In this document: piece by piece, positions 55,536 to 64,000 of the stretch
How the letters are laid out: every line of letters starts with the position of its first letter
Position numbering within the stretch: position 1 is the first letter of the stretch
DNA from: Pseudomonas sp. TTU2014-080ASC
Lineage (GTDB): Bacteria; Pseudomonadota; Gammaproteobacteria; Pseudomonadales; Pseudomonadaceae
Assembly: GCF_001446935.1 (NCBI RefSeq)
Contig: NZ_LKKK01000001.1
Location: 868,001 to 932,000, forward strand
Direction: 5' to 3'
Length of the DNA stretch: 64,000 nucleotides
Notes under the pieces: model-generated
What the model was told of the DNA's origin: nothing
Databases searched by the model: none
Seen by the model: only the letters and a program-made list of their open reading frames with translations
Position numbers and translations under genes: made by a program

Positions 55536-56261
55536 ATGCCGCCAACCTCTCCTACCGGACTTGAAGCTTCGCAGCCTACTCGCCTGGACACCCGCCATCA
55601 GGTGGAAACCCCAGAAGGAATTGATCTGGTTCTGCGTCCTGCCGGAGCCGTACCCAGAGCATTGGCCTTCGCCGTCGACTTTCTGATTCGCGGCGCGCTG
55701 CTAGCGACCTTGCTTACCCTGTTTGCCTTCCTCGGTAAGTTGGGTGTGGGCTTATCCAGCATCCTTCTGTTCCTTGTGAACTGGTGGTACATGGTCTTGT
55801 TTGAAGTTCTCAATCAGGGCCGAACGCCTGGCAAGCACATGCTTGGTCTGCGGGTTATCCACGATGACGGCACTCCCATTGGCTGGGCGGCGTCCCTGAC
55901 ACGCAATCTGCTACGTACCGTCGACATGCTGCCATTTGCGTACGCTTTCGGCCTGATCAGCTGCCTCAGCCACCCTACATTCAAGCGCTTGGGCGATATT
56001 GCAGCCGGGACCTTAGTGGTGTACCGCGACACACCGCCGAATGCCAGACAGCTGGCAAGTGCCGATATCGTCCCAGCCCCCTTCCCCATGAGTCTCAACG
56101 AACAGCGCGCTATGATTGGTTTTTCTGAGCGAGCCGATGAATTGTCAGCCTCACGCCGCCAGGAACTGGCTGAAATCCTCGCCGAGCCGCTACGCGTCCC
56201 GGCGGAATTTGCCGAGTCGCGGATTCATGGCATTGCCCGTGGTTTGGTAGGGCCGACATGA
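55536..56261 (+). CDS. RDD-family membrane protein
   Basis: The 241-residue protein begins with a short linker and then the RDD domain: VPRALAFAVDFLIRGALL gives the R-D-D type signature near 40-55. Further membrane helices follow near 55-85 and 125-150, and a GRTPGKHMLGLRVI block. The start at 55536 removes 30 upstream residues without membrane character; its ribosome-binding site is weak, so 55446 remains possible. It opens the operon and overlaps the next gene by 4 bases. Role unknown; RDD proteins often accompany SpoIIM-like proteins. Confidence 0.85.
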   Translation: MPPTSPTGLEASQPTRLDTRHQVETPEGIDLVLRPAGAVPRALAFAVDFLIRGALLATLLTLFAFLGKLGVGLSSILLFLVNWWYMVLFEVLNQGRTPGKHMLGLRVIHDDGTPIGWAASLTRNLLRTVDMLPFAYAFGLISCLSHPTFKRLGDIAAGTLVVYRDTPPNARQLASADIVPAPFPMSLNEQRAMIGFSERADELSASRRQELAEILAEPLRVPAEFAESRIHGIARGLVGPT

Positions 56262-57238
56262 AGCAGAGTCTGTTCGAACACCTGCATCAGCAGGACTGGA
56301 ATGCATTCGATGAACGATTACAGGCGCTGGAGAGTGGTAAAGCCACGCAGGAGCAAAGCCGTGACTTTGCCCGGCATTACCGCCAACTCTGCCAACAACT
56401 GGCAATCGCCCAGGCAAGGGGCTATAGCAGCCATCTAGTTGATCGTTTGCAGCACCTGGCCATGCGTGGCCATCAGCAGTTCTACCGACACCGCAGCCCG
56501 TTGGGCGCACAGCTGTTGGGTTTTCTGTTAAGTGGCTTCCCCCGGTTGGTCAGAGCTCAGTGGCGCTTTGTCGCGGTAGCCAGCCTGATGTTCTTCGGCA
56601 GCCTGTTACTCATGGGGCTGCTGGTCTATAGCGTTCCGGAGTTGGTTTACAGCTTATTGCCGGTTGATCGTGTGGCCGAAATGGAGGCGATGTACGACCC
56701 GGAAGCGCACCGTATTGGGCGATTCAGCGAGCGCGGATCCAGCGATGACTGGGTCATGTTCGGTTTCTACATCATGAACAACATCGGCATCGCCTTTCAA
56801 ACATTCGCCAGCGGCCTGTTGTTTGGCCTGGGCACACTGTTCTACTTGCTGTTTAACGGTCTGATGATCGGTGCCGTAGCGGGCCATCTGACGCAGATCG
56901 GCTTTGGCGAGACCTTCTGGTCCTTCGTTATTGGTCATGGTGCGTTCGAACTTACCGCCATCGCCCTGGCCGGTGCCGGCGGACTCAAACTGGGCTGGGC
57001 GCTGTTGGCACCCGGACGCCTGCGCAGAGGTGAGGCGCTGCGTCTGGCGGCCATTGACGGCGTCAAATTGCTCGGTGGGGCGGCTATTTTTCTGCTGATA
57101 GCGGCCTTTGTCGAAGCCTATTGGTCTTCGATGACGCTCGCCACTCCACAGATTAAATACTGGGTCGGTGCCGCACTGTGGATTATGGTGCTTACTTATC
57201 TGCTTCTGGCTGGGCGAGGTGACTATGCGCCCAAGTGA
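56258..57238 (+). CDS. SpoIIM-like (stage II sporulation M family) membrane protein
   Basis: The 326 residues have a cytoplasmic N-terminus (about 1-100) with SRDFARHYRQLCQQLAIAQARG, then about six membrane helices and a GRFSERGSSDDWVMFGFYIMNNIGIAFQTFASG block typical of the DUF95/SpoIIM family. The name comes from Bacillus; no sporulation is implied in this organism. It overlaps the RDD gene by 4 bases and the DUF4129 gene by 14 bases. Together they appear to form an envelope module with MoxR and DUF58. Confidence 0.88.
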   Translation: MKQSLFEHLHQQDWNAFDERLQALESGKATQEQSRDFARHYRQLCQQLAIAQARGYSSHLVDRLQHLAMRGHQQFYRHRSPLGAQLLGFLLSGFPRLVRAQWRFVAVASLMFFGSLLLMGLLVYSVPELVYSLLPVDRVAEMEAMYDPEAHRIGRFSERGSSDDWVMFGFYIMNNIGIAFQTFASGLLFGLGTLFYLLFNGLMIGAVAGHLTQIGFGETFWSFVIGHGAFELTAIALAGAGGLKLGWALLAPGRLRRGEALRLAAIDGVKLLGGAAIFLLIAAFVEAYWSSMTLATPQIKYWVGAALWIMVLTYLLLAGRGDYAPK

Positions 57239-58790
57239 TGCCAGCGTGATCATAAGGCCCCGTAACAGTTGGGAAGCGATTGATCTGGGCGTGCTGCTGG
57301 CGCGCAAACATGCCGGGCTGCTCATGCTCAGTTGGGCAATCGTCACACTGCCGCTCTTCGCCCTGCTGTGCCTGCTTTTCTGGGACAAACCGACCCTTGC
57401 CGTGCTGATCTTCTGGTGGCTGAAACCGGCTTACGAACGTCTGCCGCTGTATATCCTGTCCAATGCCCTGTTCGGTGCGACGCCCAGCCTCAGTCAGGCC
57501 CTGAAGGCCTTTCCGGGCCTACTCAAACCGCAGCTGATTACCTCCCTGACCTGGCGACGGCTGAGCCTGACCCGCAGCTTTGATCTACCCGTGGTGCAGC
57601 TTGAGGGGCTCTCAGGAGATGAGCGGAAAAAGCGTTTGATCGTCCTGTCCCAGCGTAATGCCCGACCGGCCAGTTGGCTGACGGTGATTGGGGTTCACCT
57701 GGAGACAGCTCTGTGGGTTGGCGGAGTCAGCCTGTTTTACATGCTGATTCCAGGCCAATTAGAGACCAACTGGCAATGGTCACAACTCATCGACAGCGCC
57801 GCTGAAGAGTGGCTGTGGTTAGAGCACCTATCCAACATGCTTTACGCCTTGGGCCTGATCGTCTGGGGCCCGGTGTATGTGGCGAGTGGATTTACCCTGT
57901 ACCTCAACCGGCGGACAGAGCTGGAAGCCTGGGATATTGAGCTGACCTTCCGCCAGTTGGCGCAGCGCTTACGTAGTGTCGCCATAGCCCTGCTGCTGGG
58001 CTGCAGCTTGCTGTTGCTGCCTGCCACGGAAAAGGCGCTGGCAGCGGATCAAACCAGTTGCCCCATTCCTGCACAGGACCCGAACGGCCCACTCAGCGAC
58101 CGCCTGCTCAACCAGCCCCTGACCAGCAAAGCCGCACAAGATGCGATCAGCGCGCTGCTGGAAAAGCCCCCATTCCGCAATACTGAAATGGTCACCCGCT
58201 GGCGATTCGGCGACGAACAGCCTGCCACCGATGATGGCTCATTTAACGATGCCATTAAGGCCTTTATGCGCGGCATGGAAGTCTGGCGTTACATCAACAG
58301 CATCAGCGCCGTGTTTGAGGCCTTGCTCTGGGCCGTACTGATCGGCCTGATTGGTTGGCTGATCTGGCGTTATCGGGAGTGGCTGACAACCTTCACGGCA
58401 CGTTTGGGAATCAAGCGTCAGCAGACTGTTCAACCACCTCAACAGCTATTCGGACTCGATCTGGCACCACGAAGCCTACCGGATGACATTGCCGCAGAAG
58501 CCGAGCGCCTGTGGGATGAAGAACCACGCGCGGCGCTGGGCCTGCTTTACCGTGGCCTGCTCAGTCGCCTTGTGCACGACCAGCGGCTGCCACTACAAAG
58601 CTCCCATACCGAAACCGAAGTCCTGCATCTGGTTGAAGGCATCGGCCAAGCTGAACTTGATCAGTTCAGCCGGACGCTGACCGCTCACTGGCAGAATCTT
58701 GCTTACGGTCACCGACTACCACCCGCTGAACTCAAGAACACCCTCTGCTCGGCTTGGCGTCAGCTCTTTGCGCCCGGGGTTCAGGCATGA
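57225..58790 (+). CDS. DUF4129 domain membrane protein
   Basis: The 521-residue protein has several membrane helices (near 30-60, 155-180, 205-235, 250-275 and 370-390) and a C-terminal cytoplasmic domain (about 420-515) that fits DUF4129, with EEPRAALGLLYRGLLSRLVHDQRL and SHTETEVLHLV. The ATG at 57225 has GAGGTG upstream and is inside the SpoIIM-like gene's end, so the genes are coupled. The ORF begins further upstream at 57168 without support. Function unknown, but the domain co-occurs with DUF4350 and MoxR/DUF58. Confidence 0.85.
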   Translation: MRPSDASVIIRPRNSWEAIDLGVLLARKHAGLLMLSWAIVTLPLFALLCLLFWDKPTLAVLIFWWLKPAYERLPLYILSNALFGATPSLSQALKAFPGLLKPQLITSLTWRRLSLTRSFDLPVVQLEGLSGDERKKRLIVLSQRNARPASWLTVIGVHLETALWVGGVSLFYMLIPGQLETNWQWSQLIDSAAEEWLWLEHLSNMLYALGLIVWGPVYVASGFTLYLNRRTELEAWDIELTFRQLAQRLRSVAIALLLGCSLLLLPATEKALAADQTSCPIPAQDPNGPLSDRLLNQPLTSKAAQDAISALLEKPPFRNTEMVTRWRFGDEQPATDDGSFNDAIKAFMRGMEVWRYINSISAVFEALLWAVLIGLIGWLIWRYREWLTTFTARLGIKRQQTVQPPQQLFGLDLAPRSLPDDIAAEAERLWDEEPRAALGLLYRGLLSRLVHDQRLPLQSSHTETEVLHLVEGIGQAELDQFSRTLTAHWQNLAYGHRLPPAELKNTLCSAWRQLFAPGVQA

Positions 58791-60037
58791 GTCGTAGAGC
58801 CCGAATCGTACTACTACTGGCCCTGTTGGGCGCGCTCCTGCTGCTGGGCGTGTACCTGGCCAGCAAACTAACGCCATACCAAGAGTCTGTTGAACACGGC
58901 CCGTCACCGGAAGCCCGCGCCACGCCATATCTGGCAGCGGAGCAATTCCTCCAGAAGCAAGGCCGACTCGTGACCCGTGCAGAAAATTTGGAGATTCTCA
59001 AAACCCTGCCCAGCAAAGGTCAGACCCTGCTGTTGCTCGGCGATCGCACCAACATGACGCCTGGTCAGACCCGACGCGCCCTGGAGTGGGTAGCAAAAGG
59101 TGGCCATCTGCTATTTGTCGCCGAACGACTGTGGGATGAAGACGAAGGTAAGAGCGGCGATCTGCTGCTCGACGCCCTGGGCATTCATCAGTACGAAACT
59201 GACGATCTCGACGACGAAAAAAACAGCGCTGAGGTCCCCGAGCATGATACCGACGGGCAAGCCTCCGATCAGCCTGAAGCGCATCAGCCAGACGCAAAAG
59301 ATGGCACTCCAGCCAGTGAAAGCGTCAGCTATCCCGAACTCACTCAGCTGTATTTACAGAACGAGAAAGCACCGGCTTACATCAGTTTTGATACCAGCTT
59401 TCATCTCTACGATGCGCCCAACCGCGCACATGTCTGGGCCAACAGCGAATCGGCTACGCACATGCTGCAGACCTACCACGGTGACGGTCTGATTACGGTG
59501 CTGACCGACGCCTGGATCTGGCATAACGACAGCATCGGCGATTACGACAATGCCTGGCTGCTCTGGTACATGACCCAAGACAGTGAAGTGACGCTGGTCT
59601 ACCGCTCCGACCGGGATAACCTATTCACCCTGTTACTACGCCACTTCCCGCACGCACTGGTGGCGCTGGCGCTGCTGATTGCTCTGGGCCTCTGGCATCT
59701 GGGCATGCGCCAAGGCCCGGTACTGCAACCGGCCAGCCGCAGCCGCCGGCAACTGCTCGAACACCTGCGTGGTAGTGCACACTTCCTCTATCGCCACAAC
59801 GGACAACTGGCCCTGCTGCAGACCTTGCAGCAGGACATCCAGCGTCGCGCCCGACAACGTCACCCAGGCTTTGATCGCCTGCCAGTGGCGGAACAATGGC
59901 AGGTGCTTAGCCGCCTCAGCCGCCAGCCCACCAGCGCCATCAGCCAAGCCATGCGCCCCTTGTCCGCAGACAAGCTGAGCGCCGTCGACTTCACCCGCCA
60001 GGTCGCCAACCTGCAAACCCTCAGGAATGCCCTATGA
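58787..60037 (+). CDS. DUF4350 domain protein
   Basis: The 416-residue protein has an N-terminal membrane anchor (IVLLLALLGALLLLGVYLA, 7-25), a DUF4350 domain at about 45-230 (ARATPYLAAEQFLQKQG, LLLLGDRTNMTPGQ), an acidic, low-complexity insert near 150-185 (DDLDDEKNSAEV), and a second membrane helix near 290-305. The ATG overlaps the DUF4129 stop by 4 bases (ATGA), and its own stop overlaps the MoxR start by 4. DUF4350 is a GATase-like fold of unknown role. The acidic insert is likely a flexible linker. Confidence 0.87.
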   Translation: MSRRARIVLLLALLGALLLLGVYLASKLTPYQESVEHGPSPEARATPYLAAEQFLQKQGRLVTRAENLEILKTLPSKGQTLLLLGDRTNMTPGQTRRALEWVAKGGHLLFVAERLWDEDEGKSGDLLLDALGIHQYETDDLDDEKNSAEVPEHDTDGQASDQPEAHQPDAKDGTPASESVSYPELTQLYLQNEKAPAYISFDTSFHLYDAPNRAHVWANSESATHMLQTYHGDGLITVLTDAWIWHNDSIGDYDNAWLLWYMTQDSEVTLVYRSDRDNLFTLLLRHFPHALVALALLIALGLWHLGMRQGPVLQPASRSRRQLLEHLRGSAHFLYRHNGQLALLQTLQQDIQRRARQRHPGFDRLPVAEQWQVLSRLSRQPTSAISQAMRPLSADKLSAVDFTRQVANLQTLRNAL

Positions 60038-61089
60038 GCGAACAACTGCCAGAACAGCCGGAAAACGTAGAAGCGCCTGACCAAGCACCGGAGCCAGCAG
60101 CGCCCGTGCCAAGCGCCAGCCCTCAAGCGACCCAGCGCCAGCGTGCCAGCCTGTTGGCGCAGACCTTGCGCAGCGAGTTGCAAAAGGCCCTGATCGGCCA
60201 GAGCGAGGTCATTGATGATGTGCTCAGCGCCCTGATCGCTGGTGGCCATGTACTGATTGAAGGCGTCCCCGGACTGGGCAAGACTCTGCTGGTGCGCTCC
60301 CTGGCCCGCTGCTTCGGTGGCGAGTTTGCACGCATCCAGTTCACCCCAGACCTGATGCCCAGCGACGTCACCGGCCACGCCGTATACGACCTGCAAAGCG
60401 AGCAATTCAAATTGCGCAAAGGTCCGGTGTTCACCAACCTGCTGCTGGCCGATGAAATTAACCGCGCCCCTGCCAAAACTCAGGCTGCTCTGCTTGAAGT
60501 GATGCAGGAGCGTCAGGTCACCCTGGAAGGCCGCGCACTGAATGTGCCGCAACCGTTTATGGTTCTGGCCACGCAAAACCCGATTGAGCAGGAAGGCACC
60601 TATCCGCTGCCGGAAGCCGAGCTGGACCGTTTCATGCTGAAGCTGCGTATGGATTATCCGCAGCAGCAAGAAGAGCTGGATATGGTTCGCCAGGTCGCTC
60701 GCTCCAGCAAAGCCGATATGCTCGAAGTCACCCCGTTGCGCACCTTGCTGCAAGCCCGTGATGTTCAGGCGCTGCAAAAGATTGCCAGCGACCTGCCGAT
60801 TGACGATCAGGTACTCGACTATGCCGTCCGTTTGGCCCGAGCGACCCGCACCTGGCCAGGCCTGACGCTGGGAGCCGGACCTCGTGCATCCATTGCCCTG
60901 GTCCGTTGCGGCCGCGCCCGCGCTCTGCTGCGTGGCGGTGACTACGTACTGCCGGAAGACATCAAAGGCTGCGCCCTGGCGGTGCTGCGTCATCGCATAC
61001 GTCTGGCACCTGAGCTGGATATCGAAGGACTGAGCATTGATCAGGTACTGCAACAGCTGATCAATCAGGTTCCGGCCCCCCGTCTATGA
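60034..61089 (+). CDS. MoxR-family AAA+ ATPase
   Basis: This 351-residue AAA ATPase has Walker A in GGHVLIEGVPGLGKTLLVRSLA (near 70-91), a LLADEINRAPAKTQAALLEVMQERQVT block with Walker B, and the sensor-type NPIEQEGTYPLPEAELDRFMLKL region. MoxR proteins usually act with a VWA or DUF58 partner in metal-centre or complex assembly. A Pro/Ala-rich N-terminus of about 35 residues precedes the AAA fold. It overlaps DUF4350 by 4 bases and precedes DUF58 by 25 bases. Confidence 0.95.
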   Translation: MSEQLPEQPENVEAPDQAPEPAAPVPSASPQATQRQRASLLAQTLRSELQKALIGQSEVIDDVLSALIAGGHVLIEGVPGLGKTLLVRSLARCFGGEFARIQFTPDLMPSDVTGHAVYDLQSEQFKLRKGPVFTNLLLADEINRAPAKTQAALLEVMQERQVTLEGRALNVPQPFMVLATQNPIEQEGTYPLPEAELDRFMLKLRMDYPQQQEELDMVRQVARSSKADMLEVTPLRTLLQARDVQALQKIASDLPIDDQVLDYAVRLARATRTWPGLTLGAGPRASIALVRCGRARALLRGGDYVLPEDIKGCALAVLRHRIRLAPELDIEGLSIDQVLQQLINQVPAPRL

Positions 61090-61114
61090 CCTGCGCACAC
61101 TAAGGCACGTGTCC

Positions 61115-62446
61115 ATGAAACCGTCCCGCGCACTGATTCTCTGCCTGGCAGCCCTGTTCGTAATCGGCTGCCTGCTGGGCATTGCCAGTGCTGTAGAGCT
61201 CAAACTGCCAGCGCTCATCGACAGTCTGTACTGGGGCCTGCTGATTGCCCTGGCCAGCGCTGCCCTGCTTGATGCCTTGTGGCTGCGCCGCCTGCCGTCA
61301 CCTCGCATTGAACGACAGCTGCCCGGCAACTTACCACTGGGGCGCTGGAGTGAAGTCACACTGGTGATCCACCATCCTTTCTCGCGGCCCACTCAACTGG
61401 AGATTTTCGACCACCTGCCCGGCACCGTGGCGTTTGAGAACCTGCCCTTGAGCGTCGACCTTCGCCCCGGCGAACACACCCAGAGCAGTTATCGCGTGCG
61501 CCCCTTGCAACGCGGTCACATCACCCTGCCCCGCTGTGAAATTGGCCTGCATAGCCCCTTGGGGCTCTGGCGCGGTCGCCGCTACTTGCCAATCAGGGGT
61601 GAATCCAAGGTCTACCCGGACTTCGCCCGTTTGTACGGCGCGCAACTGATGGCCGTTGAGGACTGGGTCAACCAACTCGGCATACGTCAGCATCAGCGCC
61701 GTGGTTTGGGCATGGAGTTTCACCAACTGCGCGAATTTCGTGATGGCGACACCCTGCGCCAGATCGACTGGAAGGCCACTGCACGTAAACGCACCCCCAT
61801 CGCCCGCGAATATCAGGATGAACGTGACCAGCAGATCATCTTCCTGCTGGATTGCGGACGGCGTATGCGCAGCCATGACGGCGAGCTGGCGCACTTTGAC
61901 CATGCACTCAATGCCTGCCTGTTACTGAGCTACGTGGCCTTGCGTCAAGGCGATGCGGTCGGCCTGGCCACATTTGCCACTCACCAACAGCGCTTTTTGC
62001 CACCAGCCAAAGGTCAGAGCCAGCTCAACGTGTTGCTCAACGGTTTGTACGACCTGGACAGCACACAGCAACCAGCCGACTTCAGCGCAGCAATCAGTGA
62101 TTTACTCAAACGTCAGCGCCGCCGCGCCCTGGTGGTGCTGGTCAGCAACCTGCGTGATGAAGATGACCAGGAATTATTAGGTGCAGTTAAGCGCCTCAGC
62201 CAACAGCACCGCGTATTAATCGCCAGTTTGCGAGAAGATATTCTGGACACTTTGCGCCAGACACCTGTGGACAACTTTGATGCAGCACTGGACTACTGCG
62301 GCGGCGTTAATTACCTCACAGCCAGAGCAGAACTGCATGAGCGCTTAATCGCCAACCGGGTGCCAGTTCTGGACGTAAGGCCCGGCGAACTGGGCCCGCA
62401 ACTGGTCAACAGCTACCTGACCTGGAAGAAAGCCGGGACGCTATAG
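61115..62446 (+). CDS. DUF58 (VWA-like) membrane protein
   Basis: The 443-residue protein has two N-terminal membrane helices (7-30 and 38-58), a beta-rich part, and the DUF58 region FRDGDTLRQIDWKATARKR near 210, followed by a von Willebrand-type fold with IIFLLDCGRRM (a degenerate MIDAS, DxG rather than DxSxS). DUF58 is the usual MoxR partner. A GTG at 61109 is an alternative start with a better-placed AAGG. It is the last gene of the six-gene operon and faces the nitroreductase gene. Confidence 0.92.
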   Translation: MKPSRALILCLAALFVIGCLLGIASAVELKLPALIDSLYWGLLIALASAALLDALWLRRLPSPRIERQLPGNLPLGRWSEVTLVIHHPFSRPTQLEIFDHLPGTVAFENLPLSVDLRPGEHTQSSYRVRPLQRGHITLPRCEIGLHSPLGLWRGRRYLPIRGESKVYPDFARLYGAQLMAVEDWVNQLGIRQHQRRGLGMEFHQLREFRDGDTLRQIDWKATARKRTPIAREYQDERDQQIIFLLDCGRRMRSHDGELAHFDHALNACLLLSYVALRQGDAVGLATFATHQQRFLPPAKGQSQLNVLLNGLYDLDSTQQPADFSAAISDLLKRQRRRALVVLVSNLRDEDDQELLGAVKRLSQQHRVLIASLREDILDTLRQTPVDNFDAALDYCGGVNYLTARAELHERLIANRVPVLDVRPGELGPQLVNSYLTWKKAGTL

Positions 62447-62466
62447 GGCGCACCGGCTATGCCGAT

Positions 62467-63204
62467 TTACAACCAGCTGACGTGCTGCTCCAACGGAAAA
62501 CGTAAACGCGGGTTATACACTCCGCGCTCATCTTCCATGCCGACCGCCAGCAACATCACTGGCACGGCCTTCTTCGGAATATCCAGCGTCTTACGTAGGC
62601 GCACCTCATCAAAACCCTCCAGCGGACAGCTGGAGTAGCCATGGCTGTGAAAAGCCAACATCAAGTTTTGAGCCGCTAGCGCGGTGGATTTAACCGCCCA
62701 GACGCGCATCTGCGCATGACTATTCGGAGTGCGCATCAGCGGCTTGCGCAACCCAGCCACGCGTAACAGTTGACGCTTCAAGAAGCCCTTGATCCCCAGT
62801 GGCCCCTGGTCGTACTGAAACGGCGCTGTCTTGCGGTAGAACGCCTCAACTGCAGCAGGCACCTGAGGCTCGGGCCATTTGTCGATGATGTCCTGACAGG
62901 CCTGCTTCCAAGTATCCGGGCGCGCCAGTACGGCGATGATCAGTGGGGCTTTGGCCGCATGCTGAAACATGCATACGGTATGCAGCTTCTCCAGCAAAAC
63001 CGGATCACGCACAACCTGAAAGTTCCACGGCTGTAGGTTGCAGGAGTTAGGTGCCAGTACAGCCATCTCCAGACAGTCCCGCACCACATCATCGGGCACA
63101 GGGTCCGTTTTAAAACGACGGACAGCGCGACGAGACTCAATCAGCGCTCTGAGTTCAGAGGCAGTGGCAGGTGTAACAGCGGGGGCAGATGTGAACGAGC
63201 TCAT
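62467..63204 (-). CDS. Nitroreductase-family FMN oxidoreductase
   Basis: The 245-residue protein has the nitroreductase fold: LIESRRAVRRFKTDPVPDDVV near 22-43 with the FMN-phosphate-binding Arg pair, NSCNLQPWNFQVVRDP near 59, and a C-terminal GYSSCPLEGFDEVRLRKTLDIPKKAVPVMLLAVG segment. Members reduce nitro compounds, quinones or flavins with NAD(P)H; the physiological substrate is not evident. Relative to small NfsB-type enzymes it has extra residues near 120-160. It is convergent with DUF58 and upstream of the glutathione peroxidase on the same strand. Confidence 0.9.
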   Translation of the reverse strand: MSSFTSAPAVTPATASELRALIESRRAVRRFKTDPVPDDVVRDCLEMAVLAPNSCNLQPWNFQVVRDPVLLEKLHTVCMFQHAAKAPLIIAVLARPDTWKQACQDIIDKWPEPQVPAAVEAFYRKTAPFQYDQGPLGIKGFLKRQLLRVAGLRKPLMRTPNSHAQMRVWAVKSTALAAQNLMLAFHSHGYSSCPLEGFDEVRLRKTLDIPKKAVPVMLLAVGMEDERGVYNPRLRFPLEQHVSWL

Positions 63205-63299
63205 AGGGACTTCCTCGGCAGATCACCCCGATTAAGCCCGGATGCTCTGGTGCGGACAATCCCTACAGCGCATTGTCCGCAGCCTTGGCAGGAATGACC

Positions 63300-63782
63300 T
63301 CAACCCAGAGCTTTCTCGATGGCCTGGATGACCGCAGGATCATCCGGTGATGTGCGGGGGGAGAAACGTGCCAGCACACGACCGTCATGACCAACCAGAA
63401 ACTTCTCAAAGTTCCAGGTGATATCGCCCGGAAATTCAGCTCCTTCACCGGCCAGCAAACGATACAGCGGATGGCGGTCCGGGCCATTGACCTCAAGCTT
63501 GCTGCCCAGCGGAAAGGTCACACCGTAGTTCAACGTGCAGAACTCGCGGATGGCCTCCTCACTGTCGGGCTCTTGTCCGGCAAACTGATTACACGGCAAG
63601 CCCAGCACGGTAAAACCACGGTTTTTGTACTGCTGGTAGAGTTTCTCCAGAGCCGCATACTGAGGGGTCAAGCCACACTTCGACGCAACATTAACCACCA
63701 GAACCAGCTGATCCTTGTAAGGTGCCAGTGGCAACTCCTGACCGTCCAATGCGCGCAGGCTGAGGTCGTGAAAGGCACTCAT
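63300..63782 (-). CDS. Glutathione peroxidase-family thiol peroxidase
   Basis: The 160-residue enzyme reduces hydroperoxides. NVASKCGLTPQY carries the peroxidatic Cys36 (Cys, not selenocysteine), LPCNQFAGQEP the catalytic Gln, and ITWNFEKFLVG the Trp/Asn. A further Cys (EFCTLNYG near 91) could be the resolving Cys of thioredoxin-linked family members. The ATG at 63782 has GGAG about 8 bases upstream and is preferred to the ORF start at 63815. It lies between the nitroreductase gene and the slyD terminator. Confidence 0.93.
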   Translation of the reverse strand: MSAFHDLSLRALDGQELPLAPYKDQLVLVVNVASKCGLTPQYAALEKLYQQYKNRGFTVLGLPCNQFAGQEPDSEEAIREFCTLNYGVTFPLGSKLEVNGPDRHPLYRLLAGEGAEFPGDITWNFEKFLVGHDGRVLARFSPRTSPDDPAVIQAIEKALG

Positions 63783-63821
63783 TGCTTTCTCCTTGAAATA
63801 ACGCAGGCTCGTCACAGTGGA

Positions 63822-63853
63822 TAAAAAAGGCGCCTCGGAAAGGCGCCCTTTAT
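63822..63853 (-). terminator. Intrinsic terminator after slyD
   Basis: On the minus strand, two GGCGCC copies pair across a TTTCCGA loop with AAAGG/CCTTT extensions (one bulge) and are followed by six T residues. It lies about 65 bases after the slyD stop codon. Confidence 0.88.
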
Positions 63854-63918
63854 GTGTAGCAGCTTAGCAGCACGCTCCGAAAGCGTTGCAACCGCAAGTC
63901 GAAATCCGACAGTACTAC

Positions 63919-64000
63919 TTAGTGGTGGTGACCACCTTCACCATGGATGTGGCCGTGCGCAACTTCTTCAGCGCTGGCATCACGAACGCTGACAACCTTG
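63919..64000 (-). CDS. slyD: SlyD, FKBP-type peptidyl-prolyl isomerase, C-terminal end only
   Basis: Only the last 26 codons are in the window. They read VVSVRDASAEEVAHGHIHGEGGHHH, broken across a His-rich tail. That tail, with alternating Gly and His after a conserved VRDASAEEVAHGH-like segment, is typical of the metal-binding C-terminus of SlyD, a chaperone and proline isomerase that also supplies nickel to metalloenzymes. The 5' part lies beyond the right edge. A strong terminator follows the gene. Confidence 0.85.
   Translation of the reverse strand, partial: KVVSVRDASAEEVAHGHIHGEGGHHH

Overview
The window looks like a chromosomal segment of a Pseudomonas-type gammaproteobacterium. The evidence is the moderately high GC content, a MvaT-type H-NS protein, a glycine-cleavage operon in the order gcvH-gcvP-glyA-sdaA-gcvT behind a sigma-54 promoter, and the general gene content (PsiE, YebG, SirB1-like, DUF1302/DUF1329, a MoxR/DUF58 operon, SlyD). 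Almost all genes are intact and closely packed. No tRNA, rRNA, CRISPR array or prophage was seen.

Region 1 (1-19215, minus strand) is a type VI secretion system (T6SS) cluster cut by the left edge. In transcription order it reads tssA, tssB, tssC, hcp, tssE, tssF, tssG, tssH/clpV, vgrG, a DUF2169/pentapeptide-repeat adaptor, a second pentapeptide-repeat protein, DUF3540, a PAAR-like DUF4150 protein, tssJ, tssK and tssL (partial). TssM and any tag genes would lie to the left, outside the window. The spike module between clpV and tssJ is the most unusual part. VgrG ends in 31 uninterrupted heptapeptide repeats, two pentapeptide-repeat proteins follow it, and no recognisable toxin or immunity gene is present.

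Region 2 (19216-20550) is a gene-poor boundary. It holds a tandem array of about 240-bp repeats, each with a CTAATTAG palindrome and 11-bp iterons, followed by a decayed IS3-family transposase.

Region 3 (20547-26224) carries an EamA exporter, a divergent arsenic locus (arsR-arsC-arsH leftward, ACR3 arsenite exporter rightward, with an inverted-repeat operator between them) and two tandem paralogous AraC-type regulators.

Region 4 (26424-37071) holds a SNF2/SWIM helicase, psiE, yebG behind a good LexA box, a SirB1-like protein, a MalT-type LuxR regulator, and a DUF1329/DUF1302 pair.

Region 5 (37072-44911) is the glycine/serine one-carbon operon. Its leader has a consensus sigma-54 promoter and three GTATTG-N4-CAATAC sites laid out like enhancer-binding-protein sites.

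Region 6 (44921-55336) holds mixed housekeeping genes: an M14 carboxypeptidase, a Sel1-like lipoprotein, a solute-binding protein, a HerA-like ATPase, a chemoreceptor, purU, mvaT and sbcB.

Region 7 (55536-62446) is a tightly coupled RDD / SpoIIM-like / DUF4129 / DUF4350 / MoxR / DUF58 operon, probably an envelope-associated MoxR-VWA module. A nitroreductase, a glutathione peroxidase and the 3' end of slyD close the window.

All functional calls come from reading translated sequence and motifs. No database search was run.
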